The notes under the pieces are model-generated. The model did no database searches. It saw only the letters and a list, made by a program, of their open reading frames with translations, and was not told the DNA's origin. Made by a program: the position numbers and the translations under genes. From contig JANSXT010000020.1 in assembly GCA_024742765.1 (NCBI GenBank), positions 1 through 64,000 on the forward strand: a stretch of DNA of 64,000 nucleotides. Reading direction: 5' to 3'. The DNA is from Phyllobacteriaceae bacterium (GTDB lineage: Bacteria; Pseudomonadota; Alphaproteobacteria; Rhizobiales; Rhizobiaceae). Every line of letters starts with the position of its first letter. The first letter of the stretch is position 1. Positions 8,514 through 23,889 of this stretch are shown one piece after another.

Positions 8514-8987
8514 ATGATCAGCGCCATCGTCTATGCCCTTCTGGTCACCGTCGCCGCGGCGTCGGGCGGCATCTTCAAGCCGGGCGAATGGTATGAGCGG
8601 CTGGAAAAGCCGGGCTGGACGCCGCCCAACTGGGCGTTTCCCGTGGTCTGGACCATCCTCTACCTGATGATCGGGGCGGCCGGCTGGATCGTCTGGCGGC
8701 TCGACGGGTTCGGCCTTGCAACCATGCTGTGGCTGGCGCAACTCGTCTTCAACGCGCTGTGGTCCTACCTCTTCTTCGGTATCCGGCGGATGGACTGGGC
8801 GCTGGTTGATTCGGGCGCCATGTGGCTGACCATCGCCGCCTTCATCACCGTGGCCTGGCCGATTTCGACGACCGCGGCGCTTTTGTTTGTGCCCTATCTG
8901 GTCTGGGTGACGGTGGCGTTCGCTTTGAACCGCAGCGTCTGGACGCTCAATCCCGATGCGGTGGCGGCGGCGCGGACGGTGCCATGA
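8514..8987 (+). CDS. tspO: TspO/MBR (CrtK) tryptophan-rich sensory membrane protein
   Basis: The 157-residue protein has five predicted membrane helices and the family signature around KPGWTPPNWAFPVVWTILY plus ALWSYLFFGIRRMDWALVD. GGGAGA lies 5 nt before the ATG at 8514. In Rhodobacter sphaeroides, TspO sits in the outer membrane, binds porphyrins, and dampens photosynthesis gene expression through the PpsR pathway. Its location next to bchP fits such a role here. Its last 41 bp overlap, on the other strand, the 3' end of the next membrane-protein gene. Confidence 0.93.
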   Translation: MISAIVYALLVTVAAASGGIFKPGEWYERLEKPGWTPPNWAFPVVWTILYLMIGAAGWIVWRLDGFGLATMLWLAQLVFNALWSYLFFGIRRMDWALVDSGAMWLTIAAFITVAWPISTTAALLFVPYLVWVTVAFALNRSVWTLNPDAVAAARTVP

Positions 8988-9264
8988 ACGCCCGGTGGCG
9001 GAACCACAGTTCCGCCAGATGCATCGCAAAGCCCAGCGACAGGAAACCGGCAATCACAAGAGCCGAATGGCCGATCAGGGCCGACCGAAGCGCGCCCATC
9101 AGCGCCAGCCCCGACAGCGTGTTGAAGACCAGCGTGCGGCGCGCGGCGGGCGCCCGGTAGACGAACAGGAACAGCGCCAGTTCGGCCAGCAGAACCACCA
9201 TGGCGATCTCGGCCAGTCGGCCGGACGCGGCAATCTCGGCTAGCCAATCGGTGAGGGCGGTCAT
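8947..9264 (-). CDS. Small three-helix membrane protein, function unknown
   Basis: The 105-residue product has hydrophobic stretches at about 18-36 (AEIAMVVLLAELALFLFVY), 45-60 and 68-88. It ends in a proline- and histidine-rich tail. I do not recognise the family. Its stop lies inside the tspO coding region, so the two genes are convergent and share 41 bp. Codon use and membrane character favour a real gene rather than a shadow, because most of it (8988-9264) is not opposite any other gene. Confidence 0.6.
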   Translation of the reverse strand: MTALTDWLAEIAASGRLAEIAMVVLLAELALFLFVYRAPAARRTLVFNTLSGLALMGALRSALIGHSALVIAGFLSLGFAMHLAELWFRHRAFMAPSAPPPPHRD

Positions 9265-9311
9265 GAACCAAATCCAAAGGCAGCGAACGTCTGCGCCCTA
9301 GGTCGTGAATG

Positions 9312-9481
9312 GTAGCCCCCCCCTCTGTCGGCTTCGCCGACATCTCCCCCACAAGGGGGGAGAATGGAGCAGGGGGTCTTCCCGCCCGTCAGAATGGTCG
9401 GGTCAGGTGGTGTGATCGTTTCAACCGCCACTCTCCCCCCTTGTGGGGGAGATGTCCCGAAGGGACAGAGGGGGGTGCTAT
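9312..9481. repeat. Large inverted repeat, Hyphomicrobiales-type palindromic element
   Basis: The left arm (about 9312-9363) and right arm (about 9429-9481) are near-complementary. Both contain CCCCCCTCTGTC-type ends, a GACATCTCCCCC block and an AAGGGGGGAG block. Each arm has its own small hairpin (GTCGGCTTCGCCGAC; GTCCCGAAGGGAC). It separates the bchP 3' end from the small membrane-protein gene. It is probably a dispersed non-coding repeat and may also act as a terminator. Confidence 0.75.
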
Positions 9482-9521
9482 CGCGAAGCAAAACCCGTGA
9501 CCAACCTATGCAAATTGCTGC

Positions 9522-10721
9522 TCAGGTCGTGCGGGCGAGGCCGAGAAGCTGGGCGGTGTCCTTGACCATGATCTTCAGATGCGCGAGCGGGTCGCGGCGC
9601 ACCAGCTTCTTGTTCAGATAGCCTTCCCAAGTCAGGCGCTGCACGTCCGGATCGGCGCACATGGTGACGAACTTTTCGCGCCGCTTGTCGGACGAGTACC
9701 AGAAATACTGCATCATCCCGAGCACGAAGAAGACCTTGCCATGGTCCTTCATGAAGCGCTTGCGGGCGGTTTTCAGCGCGGTGGCGCGCTGGGTGGCGAT
9801 GGCTTCGACGGCGGCCTCGGCGCACAGGCGCCCGGTCAGCATGGCGTAATAGATGCCTTCGCCCGAGGAGGGCGCGACGACACCGGCCGCGTCGCCCGCC
9901 AGCACGATGTTCTTGCCATTGTCCCAGCGCCGCATCGGCTTGAGCGGCAACGGCGCGCCTTCCTCGCGCACCGTTTCGCAATCGCCGAGCCCGGCATCCT
10001 CGCGCAGCTTGCGCGTGGCTTCCTTCAGCGAATGGCCCTTGACCGCCGAGCCGGTGCCGACCGAGGTGTGCTCGCCATGGGGGAACACCCAGCCGTAAAA
10101 GTCCGGCGAGATGCGGCCATCATAGATGACATCGCAGCGGTCGGCGCGGAATTTTGTGGGGTCGGGCGCCTCGGGCGTTTTGACGATCTCGTGGTAGGCA
10201 AAAACGTAGGGCGGCTGCTTGGCCTTGTCGAAGGCGGTGCGGCGCACGGCGGAGTTGGCGCCATCGGCGCCGATCAGCATGCGTGCGGTGACGTGATGGG
10301 TTTTTGACTTGTCTTGCTTGTCGGCAATCAGCGCGGTGACCGTGCCGTCGGCGTTCTGTTCCAGGCCCTTGAACGATCCGACAATATAGTCGGCGCCGGC
10401 CTTTGCGGCGCGCTCGCGCAGCCATGGATCGAACTTGTCGCGGTCGACCATGCCGACATAGCCGATATTGCCGATCGTCATGTCCACCGACTTGCCCGAG
10501 GGCGCGATGATCCGCGCCGCATGGGCTTTGGAGACAAGCTGCTCCTGCGGGATCGCAAACTCGCTGATCGCCTTGGTCGGGATCGCGCCGCCGCACGGCT
10601 TGATCCGCCCCTCCTTGTCGACGAGCACCACATCGTGGCCCTGAACCGCAAGATCGTGCGCGGCGGTTGCCCCGCCGGGGCCGCCACCAATGACGATGAC
10701 ATCATGGATATGGTCGGACAT
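9522..10721 (-). CDS. bchP: Geranylgeranyl reductase (bacteriochlorophyll) BchP
   Basis: BchP reduces the geranylgeranyl tail of bacteriochlorophyll (or geranylgeranyl-PP) to phytyl. The 399-residue flavoprotein begins MSDHIHDVIVIGGGPGGATAA, with the FAD-binding GxGxxG motif. It has the GDAAGVVAPSSGEGIYYAM segment of the family, which separates it from archaeal-type reductases. The ATG at 10721 has an AGGAAGA ribosome site; the open frame extends upstream into the preceding gene only by chance. It is the last gene of the leftward bchG - PucC-family - bchP unit, 13 bp after its neighbour. This order is conserved in purple bacteria. Confidence 0.95.
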   Translation of the reverse strand: MSDHIHDVIVIGGGPGGATAAHDLAVQGHDVVLVDKEGRIKPCGGAIPTKAISEFAIPQEQLVSKAHAARIIAPSGKSVDMTIGNIGYVGMVDRDKFDPWLRERAAKAGADYIVGSFKGLEQNADGTVTALIADKQDKSKTHHVTARMLIGADGANSAVRRTAFDKAKQPPYVFAYHEIVKTPEAPDPTKFRADRCDVIYDGRISPDFYGWVFPHGEHTSVGTGSAVKGHSLKEATRKLREDAGLGDCETVREEGAPLPLKPMRRWDNGKNIVLAGDAAGVVAPSSGEGIYYAMLTGRLCAEAAVEAIATQRATALKTARKRFMKDHGKVFFVLGMMQYFWYSSDKRREKFVTMCADPDVQRLTWEGYLNKKLVRRDPLAHLKIMVKDTAQLLGLARTT

Positions 10722-10734
10722 GGGGTCTTCCTCC

Positions 10735-12096
10735 CTATTCGGCCGGCGCGAGCGGGGCGTGGCCGGCCGGTTGCCGCCGGTTGGCGGTGGCAACACCGAT
10801 GGATGTGGCGATCATCGCCGAGATCAGGAACAGCACCGCTTCACCGGTGAAGACGACGGCAAAGGACAGGGCGACATCGCCCGTCAGCCAGCGCGTGATG
10901 TCGATGGCGATGGTGCCGGCGAACCCGCCAAGGCCGAAGGCGATCGCCTGGGCGGCGCCCCAGACACCCATGCGGATGCCTTCACGCGATTTCGTGCCCT
11001 GGCCGGCGAGCGTCATCATGGTGCCGATGGCGGCCACGGCGAAGACGCCATTGGCAAAGCCGAGCGCAAAGACGTTGGCTTCAAGCGGCCAGGCGGGGGC
11101 GGCGCTCGCGGCGACGGCGAGAAGGCCGAGGGCCAGGCCCGAGCCGAGGCAGCCGGTGACGGTGAAGAGTTTCAAAAGGCCGGGCCGCCGCGTTGCGAAC
11201 ACGCTGCCGATTATGCCGACAAAGGCCATGCCGAGGAACACGCCGGCATGGTGCATGCCGCCCAGCGCTGTCGATTCGCCGGGCGTGTGGCCGAACAGAA
11301 GGCCGGCGAACGGCTCCAGGATGAGGTCCTGCGTCTGGTAGGCGAGCATGGAGACGAAAACGAACAGGGTGAAGATGCGCGCCGCCGGATCGTGCCAGAT
11401 CTCGCGCAGCGCCTCGCCGAATGTGGCGCTCGGCGCTGCCGCTTCTTCGGGATCGCGAATCTCGTCGGTCGCCCGCTCGATGCCCAGGACCGCAAGCGCT
11501 GCGATGGCGAAAGCGATGGTGCCGGAGATGGCGGTAATCGTCACAAGCCGCAGGTGCGAATAGGGATCGAGGAAGACCGAGGAGACGATGGCGGTGACGA
11601 CGATGCCGGCGATCATCATCATCCAGACGAGCGTTGCGGCCGCGGGCCGCCGGCCGGGCGCGGTGCGGCTCGCCAGAAGCGCCAGAAGCGATGTGCCGGA
11701 GGCGCCGATGCCAAATCCGATGAAGGTGAAGGCGACCAAAGCGGCGATCATGCCGAGCCAGAAATTCTGTTCGAACAGGAGCGTGGTGGCCGCTGCCGCC
11801 GTACCGGCAATGGCCAAAAGCGCAAGCCCGCCGAGAATCCAGCGGGTTCTGCTGCCGCCCTTGTCCGACGCGTGGCCCCACAGGGGACGTCCGAGTTGCA
11901 CCGCATAGTGAAGGCCCACCAGAATGCCGGGAATGACGGCGGCGAGCGAGAGTTCGACGACCATGACGCGGTTGAGCGTCGAGGTGGTCAGGACAACGAT
12001 CGAGCCGAGCGCCGCCTGGACGAGGCCGAGCCGGACGATGGCCAGCCATGACAAGCCCGGCTGCCGGGGAGACCAGAGGGCGCGGGTCTGGAACAT
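10735..12096 (-). CDS. PucC/LhaA-family MFS protein (bch2/orf428 type)
   Basis: The 453-residue protein has about twelve membrane helices and the PucC-family signature around STLNRVMVVELSLAA and GRPLWGHASD. PucC-like proteins assist assembly of light-harvesting complexes, probably by delivering bacteriochlorophyll. Its place between bchG and bchP is that of orf428 (bch2) of Rhodobacter. Gaps are 14 bp to bchG and 13 bp to bchP, so all three should be one transcript. A second family member, lhaA, lies at 24615. Confidence 0.9.
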   Translation of the reverse strand: MFQTRALWSPRQPGLSWLAIVRLGLVQAALGSIVVLTTSTLNRVMVVELSLAAVIPGILVGLHYAVQLGRPLWGHASDKGGSRTRWILGGLALLAIAGTAAAATTLLFEQNFWLGMIAALVAFTFIGFGIGASGTSLLALLASRTAPGRRPAAATLVWMMMIAGIVVTAIVSSVFLDPYSHLRLVTITAISGTIAFAIAALAVLGIERATDEIRDPEEAAAPSATFGEALREIWHDPAARIFTLFVFVSMLAYQTQDLILEPFAGLLFGHTPGESTALGGMHHAGVFLGMAFVGIIGSVFATRRPGLLKLFTVTGCLGSGLALGLLAVAASAAPAWPLEANVFALGFANGVFAVAAIGTMMTLAGQGTKSREGIRMGVWGAAQAIAFGLGGFAGTIAIDITRWLTGDVALSFAVVFTGEAVLFLISAMIATSIGVATANRRQPAGHAPLAPAE

Positions 12097-12110
12097 CTTT
12101 GTGTGCCTCC

Positions 12111-13025
12111 TCAGACCGTTGGGACCGTCGCCGCGCGCAGGGCGAAGGCGGCGATCATCATGCCGGTGACGTAAAGGCCAACGCCGATGGCGCTGAACCA
12201 GACATCGAATTTGAGCGGATTGCCCACAAAGCGGACCATGGCGCCGGCCTGGACCAGCAACAGCACGGCGATGGCCGCCCCATGCCAGGGCATGGCGAGC
12301 GTCAAAAGAATGGCGATCACAACGGCTTGCGGGATGGCCATGACAAGGCTGGCCACCAGCGCGGCACGCTTGGCGCCAAGCTGCACGGGCAGGGTGCGGA
12401 CGCCCATCTGCGTGTCGCCCTCGATCGCCTTGAAATCGTTGATGGTCATGATGCCATGGGCGCCGATGCCATAGAGCAGCGCGACAATGAGCACTGGGCC
12501 CGGCGGCAGCGTGCCGAGCGCGGCGGCCGCTGCCGTCATCCAGGGCAGGCTCTCATAGGAAAATCCGACGGCGCCATTGCCCCACCAGCCGTTCAGCTTC
12601 AGGCGGAAGGGGGGCATGGAATAGGCCCAGGCGAACGCGATGCCGATCGTCGCCGCCACCAGGACCCACGGGCCGAGCAGCGCGGCGACGGCAAAGGACA
12701 GGACCGTCCAGATCAGCGCGATGTAAAGCCCCCAGCGGCCGGGCATGCGTCCCGACGGAATCACCCGGTCGGGCTCGTTGATCGCGTCGACATGGCGGTC
12801 GAACCAGTCATTGATCGCCTGGCTGCCGCCGCAGATCAGCGGTCCGGCAAGGATGATGCCGCCAACGATATAGGGCCAGCGCTCCTGGCTGACCGCGCCG
12901 ACCGAGACGGTGCCGCAGGCATAGGCCCACATGGGGGGAAACCAGGTGATCGGCTTGAGCAGCGCCAGCACCGCGCTCGGCGCGGGAAAAGCGGGCCGTG
13001 TCTGGGGTGCGGCGGTGGCGTCCAT
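12111..13025 (-). CDS. bchG: Bacteriochlorophyll a synthase BchG
   Basis: BchG attaches the geranylgeranyl or phytyl chain to bacteriochlorophyllide a in the inner membrane. The 304-residue UbiA-family protein has around eight membrane helices. The prenyl-binding motif is clear: DRHVDAINEPDRVIPSG. A PpsR-type palindrome lies 30-47 bp upstream of the ATG at 13025. It leads the bchG - PucC-family - bchP unit, whose promoter lies in the 92-bp gap after the ppsR stop. Confidence 0.96.
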   Translation of the reverse strand: MDATAAPQTRPAFPAPSAVLALLKPITWFPPMWAYACGTVSVGAVSQERWPYIVGGIILAGPLICGGSQAINDWFDRHVDAINEPDRVIPSGRMPGRWGLYIALIWTVLSFAVAALLGPWVLVAATIGIAFAWAYSMPPFRLKLNGWWGNGAVGFSYESLPWMTAAAAALGTLPPGPVLIVALLYGIGAHGIMTINDFKAIEGDTQMGVRTLPVQLGAKRAALVASLVMAIPQAVVIAILLTLAMPWHGAAIAVLLLVQAGAMVRFVGNPLKFDVWFSAIGVGLYVTGMMIAAFALRAATVPTV

Positions 13026-13054
13026 GCCGGAACGCTAAGTCTGACAGGCGAAAG

Positions 13055-13072
13055 TGTCAATCAAAATTGACA
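13055..13072. promoter_or_regulatory. PpsR/CrtJ box upstream of bchG
   Basis: TGTCAATCAAAATTGACA is a perfect TGT-N12-ACA palindrome, with the inner TCAAT/ATTGA dyad. It overlaps a second dyad, TGACAG-N6-CTGTCA, at 13068-13085. It sits 30 bp before the bchG ATG in a position expected for repression under oxygen and light. Confidence 0.85.
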
Positions 13073-13117
13073 GTATGAACTGTCAAAAATTCGGACGCTT
13101 TGGTGTGGGCGGAAAAT

Positions 13118-14554
13118 CTAGCTCGACGCGTTGCCGAAATCCTCGAGCCCGTGGCGGCGCAGCTTGATATAAAGGCTCTGGCGCGACAGGCCGAGCATGT
13201 CGGCGGCCGAGGCGCGGTTGTTGTCGGTCTGGCGCAGTGCCGCCTCGATGCACATCTTTTCGATGACATCGACCGCCTCGCGGATCAGATCCTTGAGCGG
13301 GACCCGGCCGACCAGTTCGGCGAAGTCGGACGATCCGTTCTCCGCGCCGGGGGCCGGGACGGCGAACTGATTGTCACGCCGGCTCGCTTCGGTGATGAAG
13401 ACGCCGATGCGCTGGTTGTCGGCGTCGCCCGTCATGCGCGCGGCGGATACGGCCACGGTCCGCGTCGTGCCCAATTCGTCGCGCACGACGGTGGAGAACT
13501 GGCGGACCTGGCCTTCCTCGCGCACCCGCGACAACAACACCTGAAGATCGACCGAGGAGGCGCCGAGCCAGGTGTTGAGATTGCGGTCGACCACCAGCGA
13601 CTTGTTGAGAACGTGGATGAGGTCGAGGAACGGATCGTTGGCGATGCTGATCATGCCCTTGCGGTCGATCACCACCAGCGCCTCGGGGAAGCTGTCCAGC
13701 AGCGCGGGATCGGCGCCTTCAGGGGCGGCATGGGCGTTTGCGGCGGCGTCGGGGACCAGCGACAGCATCAGATTGCCGCGGCCGCTTTCGCGATAGGGCT
13801 CGATGACGCCGAGCAGCGGTTCTGCATGGCCGGCGGCGCGCAGCGTCAGGTTCTGGCGTGTGCCGCCATGGCGCGCCGCGTTCAGCGCGTCGGTCAGCTT
13901 GGCCCGATCCTCACGTTCGATCAGTTGCAGCACCGGCTTGTCGATGATGCGTTCGGCGGGCTGGTGCAGCAGGTTGGCGCCGGTCAGGTTGATGTCGATG
14001 ACGGCGTGACTTTCACCGTCGATGACGATGATGGCCTGGGCGGTCTTGTGGAAGATGGTCCGGTAGCGCCCCTCGGCATCCCTGATCTTGCGATATTCGG
14101 TTTCCAGTTCAGCCTGGGTGCGCACCAACTGCTGCTGCAGTTCGGACAGTTTGCGCATATCTTCGCCGAGCGCCAGCCGCCACGGCATGCCCTCGACGGT
14201 CAGAAGCGTATAGTCGACCGGCAGGTCCTGCATGCCCGATGCGGGATGGTTCACCTGGCGCCGCCGCGTCGTGCCGGTCTTGGCGTTTTCCTCGATCAGC
14301 GCGTCGATCTTGTCGACGCATTCGACGGTCACCGTGTCGCGCCAGGCGCGGCCGATCCAGTCGTCGATGCCGTACCGTTCGAGCGCGGGGTCGCGATAGG
14401 CGACATCGATAATGTCGCCCTCGACCGACAGGAGCAGCGACACGTCAGCGCCAACGGAAGCCAGAAACGCACTCGCTTCCGGGCCGGCTTGGTCGAAGAG
14501 CCGGGCGGACCGGCCAAAAATGCGATGATTGTGACGGGAGACCTGCTTTTCCAT
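13118..14554 (-). CDS. ppsR: Light/redox repressor PpsR (CrtJ)
   Basis: PpsR represses bch, crt and puc genes aerobically by binding TGT-N12-ACA. The 478-residue protein shows PAS-type regions (about 30-135, 160-270 and 285-395), a helical linker ELQQQLVRTQAELETEYRKI, and a C-terminal Fis-type helix-turn-helix (NNRASAADMLGLSRQSLYIK). I count only two cysteines, C79 and C435. C435 just before the DNA-binding domain corresponds by position to the redox-active Cys420/424 of CrtJ/PpsR. The second redox cysteine of the Rhodobacter proteins (near 250) has no counterpart. The gene follows aerR by 6 bp, so they share a transcript. Confidence 0.95.
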   Translation of the reverse strand: MEKQVSRHNHRIFGRSARLFDQAGPEASAFLASVGADVSLLLSVEGDIIDVAYRDPALERYGIDDWIGRAWRDTVTVECVDKIDALIEENAKTGTTRRRQVNHPASGMQDLPVDYTLLTVEGMPWRLALGEDMRKLSELQQQLVRTQAELETEYRKIRDAEGRYRTIFHKTAQAIIVIDGESHAVIDINLTGANLLHQPAERIIDKPVLQLIEREDRAKLTDALNAARHGGTRQNLTLRAAGHAEPLLGVIEPYRESGRGNLMLSLVPDAAANAHAAPEGADPALLDSFPEALVVIDRKGMISIANDPFLDLIHVLNKSLVVDRNLNTWLGASSVDLQVLLSRVREEGQVRQFSTVVRDELGTTRTVAVSAARMTGDADNQRIGVFITEASRRDNQFAVPAPGAENGSSDFAELVGRVPLKDLIREAVDVIEKMCIEAALRQTDNNRASAADMLGLSRQSLYIKLRRHGLEDFGNASS

Positions 14555-14560
14555 CAGCGC

Positions 14561-15508
14561 TCATCCGGCCCTTTCGTTAGGCTCTTTTTTCAGTTCGCGG
14601 TCAGGCATTTCGGTCAAGACGCGACGGTCGGCAAGCAGGGATTCCGCAGTGCCGATGGCGCCATAGGCCGTGTCGCACACATGATCAACTCCCAGCCGCA
14701 CCATCCATCGGCGATTTCCGGTGCTGGCACCGCCGCCGGCGATGATGGCCGGGCGCTCGGCCGCCGGCATGGCGTCGACCGCCGATATGGCGGCGGCGGC
14801 CATCGGGCCAAGCGCGCCGGTCGACCAGGACAGGCAGACCAGGTCATAGCGGTGGCGCGCGAGATGGCCGGACAGGTCCGACGGCGTTTCCTGCTGGAGC
14901 ATGCGCGTCACCCAGCCGCGCGAACGGAACATCTCGTCGAGCACGCAATGGCCGAAATGATGGTCTTCGCCGGCCGGGAAGGTCAAAAGCGCATGGCCGG
15001 TCTCGCTGCCATCGGCGGGGCGCGGCGCGGCGGCCACGGTCTTGCGCAGTAGCACCTGGAGCCGGCCCATCGCCATCGTCACGGCCCAGAAGCTGCGTGA
15101 ATCATCGCACCAGTCATCCCCCAGCGACCGGGCAACGCGCTCAAGCAGCAGCAGTTTGGGCTGGGAGGGGGCCTCCTTGCGCAAAAAACGCCGCACGGTG
15201 GGATCGGCGGCGACGTCGGCGCGGTCGTAAAGGGCGGTCTTGATGCGGTCGACGATGCTGTCGTCGGTCAGCCCGTACATGGCGTCGGCGCGCTGCGGAT
15301 TGCCCAGCCTGCGGCTGGTCCTGTCGAAAATCGCGGTGCTGATGATCCGGTGGAACCGGTGCCGGTCGGTGCCGTTCAGCGCCGAGCCGTTCGGACCACC
15401 ATAAAGGTCGATTCGCGTGCCGGCATGCACATGGGTGTCGACCCGGTCGGCATCGACGGGCATGGGGTGTTCGTCGAACCCCGAAACGTCGTCTCGTTCT
15501 TCCGTCAT
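14561..15508 (-). CDS. aerR: B12-binding antirepressor AerR (PpaA)
   Basis: AerR/PpaA binds cobalamin in a light-dependent way and counteracts the repressor PpsR/CrtJ. The 315-residue protein has a variable N-terminus, a helical cap with WCDDSRSFWAVTMAMGRLQ (about 133-151), and a Rossmann-like B12 domain beginning LLTFPAGEDHHFG. There the usual DxHxxG motif reads E181-x-H183-x-x-G186, so the cobalt-ligand histidine is kept. It is the first gene of an aerR-ppsR pair and is divergent to bchF, with PpsR boxes between them. This is a conserved PGC arrangement. Confidence 0.93.
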   Translation of the reverse strand: MTEERDDVSGFDEHPMPVDADRVDTHVHAGTRIDLYGGPNGSALNGTDRHRFHRIISTAIFDRTSRRLGNPQRADAMYGLTDDSIVDRIKTALYDRADVAADPTVRRFLRKEAPSQPKLLLLERVARSLGDDWCDDSRSFWAVTMAMGRLQVLLRKTVAAAPRPADGSETGHALLTFPAGEDHHFGHCVLDEMFRSRGWVTRMLQQETPSDLSGHLARHRYDLVCLSWSTGALGPMAAAAISAVDAMPAAERPAIIAGGGASTGNRRWMVRLGVDHVCDTAYGAIGTAESLLADRRVLTEMPDRELKKEPNERAG

Positions 15509-15674
15509 GGCTTGTTACGCGGCAAGCCGCGTTCCCGATCGCGCATGAAGATGGCCACGCAGTGCGGGCCCCGATTTTCCTGCCAGGGACGGCGACCGGT
15601 TATTGGCCGGCACCCGGCTTTGCGCTCGTGCGACCAACCCCAACGCGAGCAAGGATGGAACAGCGATGCCCGAT

Positions 15675-15708
15675 TGTAAACAAAAATAAACGTCAATTAA
15701 AGTTGACA
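15675..15708. promoter_or_regulatory. Paired near-consensus PpsR boxes between aerR and bchF
   Basis: Two abutting sites are visible: TGTAAACAAAAATAAACG at 15675-15692 (ACG instead of ACA) and CGTCAATTAAAGTTGACA at 15691-15708 (CGT instead of TGT, with an intact inner TCAA/TTGA dyad). They lie between the divergent aerR and bchF starts and so could control both the regulatory pair and the long bch-puh operon. Confidence 0.7.
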
Positions 15709-15760
15709 CTCTGCAAAATGGCGGTCTAGATTTCTCCCCAGGTCAGGGAGGATGGCTTGA

Positions 15761-17617
<1,857 letters not shown>

Positions 17618-17618
17618 C

Positions 17619-19188
17619 ATGCAGTTGACCGTCTGGACCTATGAGGGACCGCCGCATGTGGGCGCGATGCGCGTCGCCACCGGCATGAAGGGGCTACATT
17701 ACGTTCTGCACGCCCCGCAGGGCGACACCTATGCGGACCTTTTGTTCACGATGATCGAGCGGCGCAAACAGCGCCCGCCGGTCACCTACACCACATTCCA
17801 GGCGCGCGATCTGGGCGCCGACACGGCCGAAATCTTCAAGACCGCCTGCAAGGAAGCTGTCGACCGGTTCGATCCGCAGGCGATCATTGTCGGCGCATCG
17901 TGCACGGCCGAACTGATCCAGGACGATCCGGGCGGGTTGGCCAAGACGCTCGATCTGAACGTGCCCGTGATCCCGCTGGAACTGCCCTCCTATCAGAAAA
18001 AGGAAAACTGGGGCGCGGCTGAGACCTTCTTCCAGCTCGTGCGCGGCCTTGCCGGCGGGCGCACGCCCGAACCCAAAGCAGAGGGTGCCCCGAAAAGCTG
18101 CAACATTTTGGGTCCGACAGCGCTCGGCTTCCGCCATCGCGACGATGTCACCGAGATCACGCGGCTTCTGGGCGCGCTGGGCGTTGCGGTCAATGTGGTG
18201 GCGCCGATGGGCGCGACGCCGCACGATCTGACGCGGCTGCCCAATGCTGACTTCAACGTCGTGCTCTATCCCGAAATTGCCGGCACCGCGGCGCAATGGC
18301 TCAAGCGCACTTATCGGCAGCCGGTCGTCGATACCGTGCCGATGGGCGTCAATGCGACGCGCGAATTCGTGCGCGAAGTGGCCGCGCTCACCGGCGCCGA
18401 TCCCGAACCGGTGATCGCCGAGGCGGACGAGCGCTTTTCCTGGTACTCGCGGTCGATCGACTCCAACTATCTGACGGGCAAGCGGGTTTTCATCTTCGGC
18501 GACGCCACTCATGCGATCGCCGCCGCCCGCGTCGCGCAACACGAGTTGGGCTTCAAGGTGTGCGGGCTTGGTACCTACAGCCGCGAATTTGCCCGCGACG
18601 TGCGCGCCGCCGCCAAAGACTATGATGTCGAGGCGCTGATCACCGACGACCATCTGGAGGTCGAGGACGCCATCGTCGCCGCCCAGCCCGAACTGGTGCT
18701 CGGCACGCAGATGGAGCGGCACATCGCCAAGCGCCTGCGGATCGGCTGCGCGGTGATTTCGGCGCCCGTGCATGTCCAGGATTTCCCGGCGCGCTACTCG
18801 CCCTTCATGGGGTTCGAAGGCGCAAACGTCATGTTCGACAGTTTCGTGCACCCGCTGGTCATGGGGCTCGAAGAACATCTTCTGGGCATGTTCCGCGAAG
18901 ATTTCGAATTCAATGACGGCGCGCAGGCCTCGCATCTGGCCGCCTTGCACGCCGGGGCGAACCATGAGACCATCCACACACCCGAAGCCCGGACCGCGCC
19001 TGATGATAAAACGCAGGATGTTGTGGCGAATGAAGGCATGGCGGCGAGCTTCGGGTCCCTGTCCTGGACAAGCGATGCCGAACAAGAGCTGAGGAAGATT
19101 CCCTTCTTCGTGCGCGGCAAGGCGCGCCGGAACACCGAACTGTTCGCGACCGAAAAAGGCGTGAACCCGATCACGATCGAGACGCTCT

Positions 19189-19217
<29 letters not shown>
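17619..19217 (+). CDS. bchB: Dark-operative protochlorophyllide reductase subunit B
   Basis: The 532-residue BchB subunit begins [20 protein letters not shown], matching the family exactly. It carries the Asp/Cys ligands of the NB cluster region and the conserved [17 protein letters not shown] segment. The C-terminal domain ending [14 protein letters not shown] is the usual helical cap that packs near the substrate. Its last 29 bp overlap the bchH start in another frame, which suggests coupled translation. Confidence 0.97.
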
Positions 19218-23888
<4,671 letters not shown>

Positions 23889-23889
23889 T

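Noticed and set aside
10690-12051. 453-codon rightward open frame of the same length as the true gene on the other strand
   Set aside because: Mirror frame of the PucC-family gene; extremely Gly/Asp/Arg-rich and without membrane helices.
13081-13098. Second TGT-starting site (TGTCAAAAATTC) near the bchG box
   Set aside because: No ACA at the 12-bp spacing; it is kept only as part of the overlapping TGACAG-N6-CTGTCA dyad.
13100-15052. 650-codon rightward open frame
   Set aside because: It is opposite ppsR and aerR and carries no domain.
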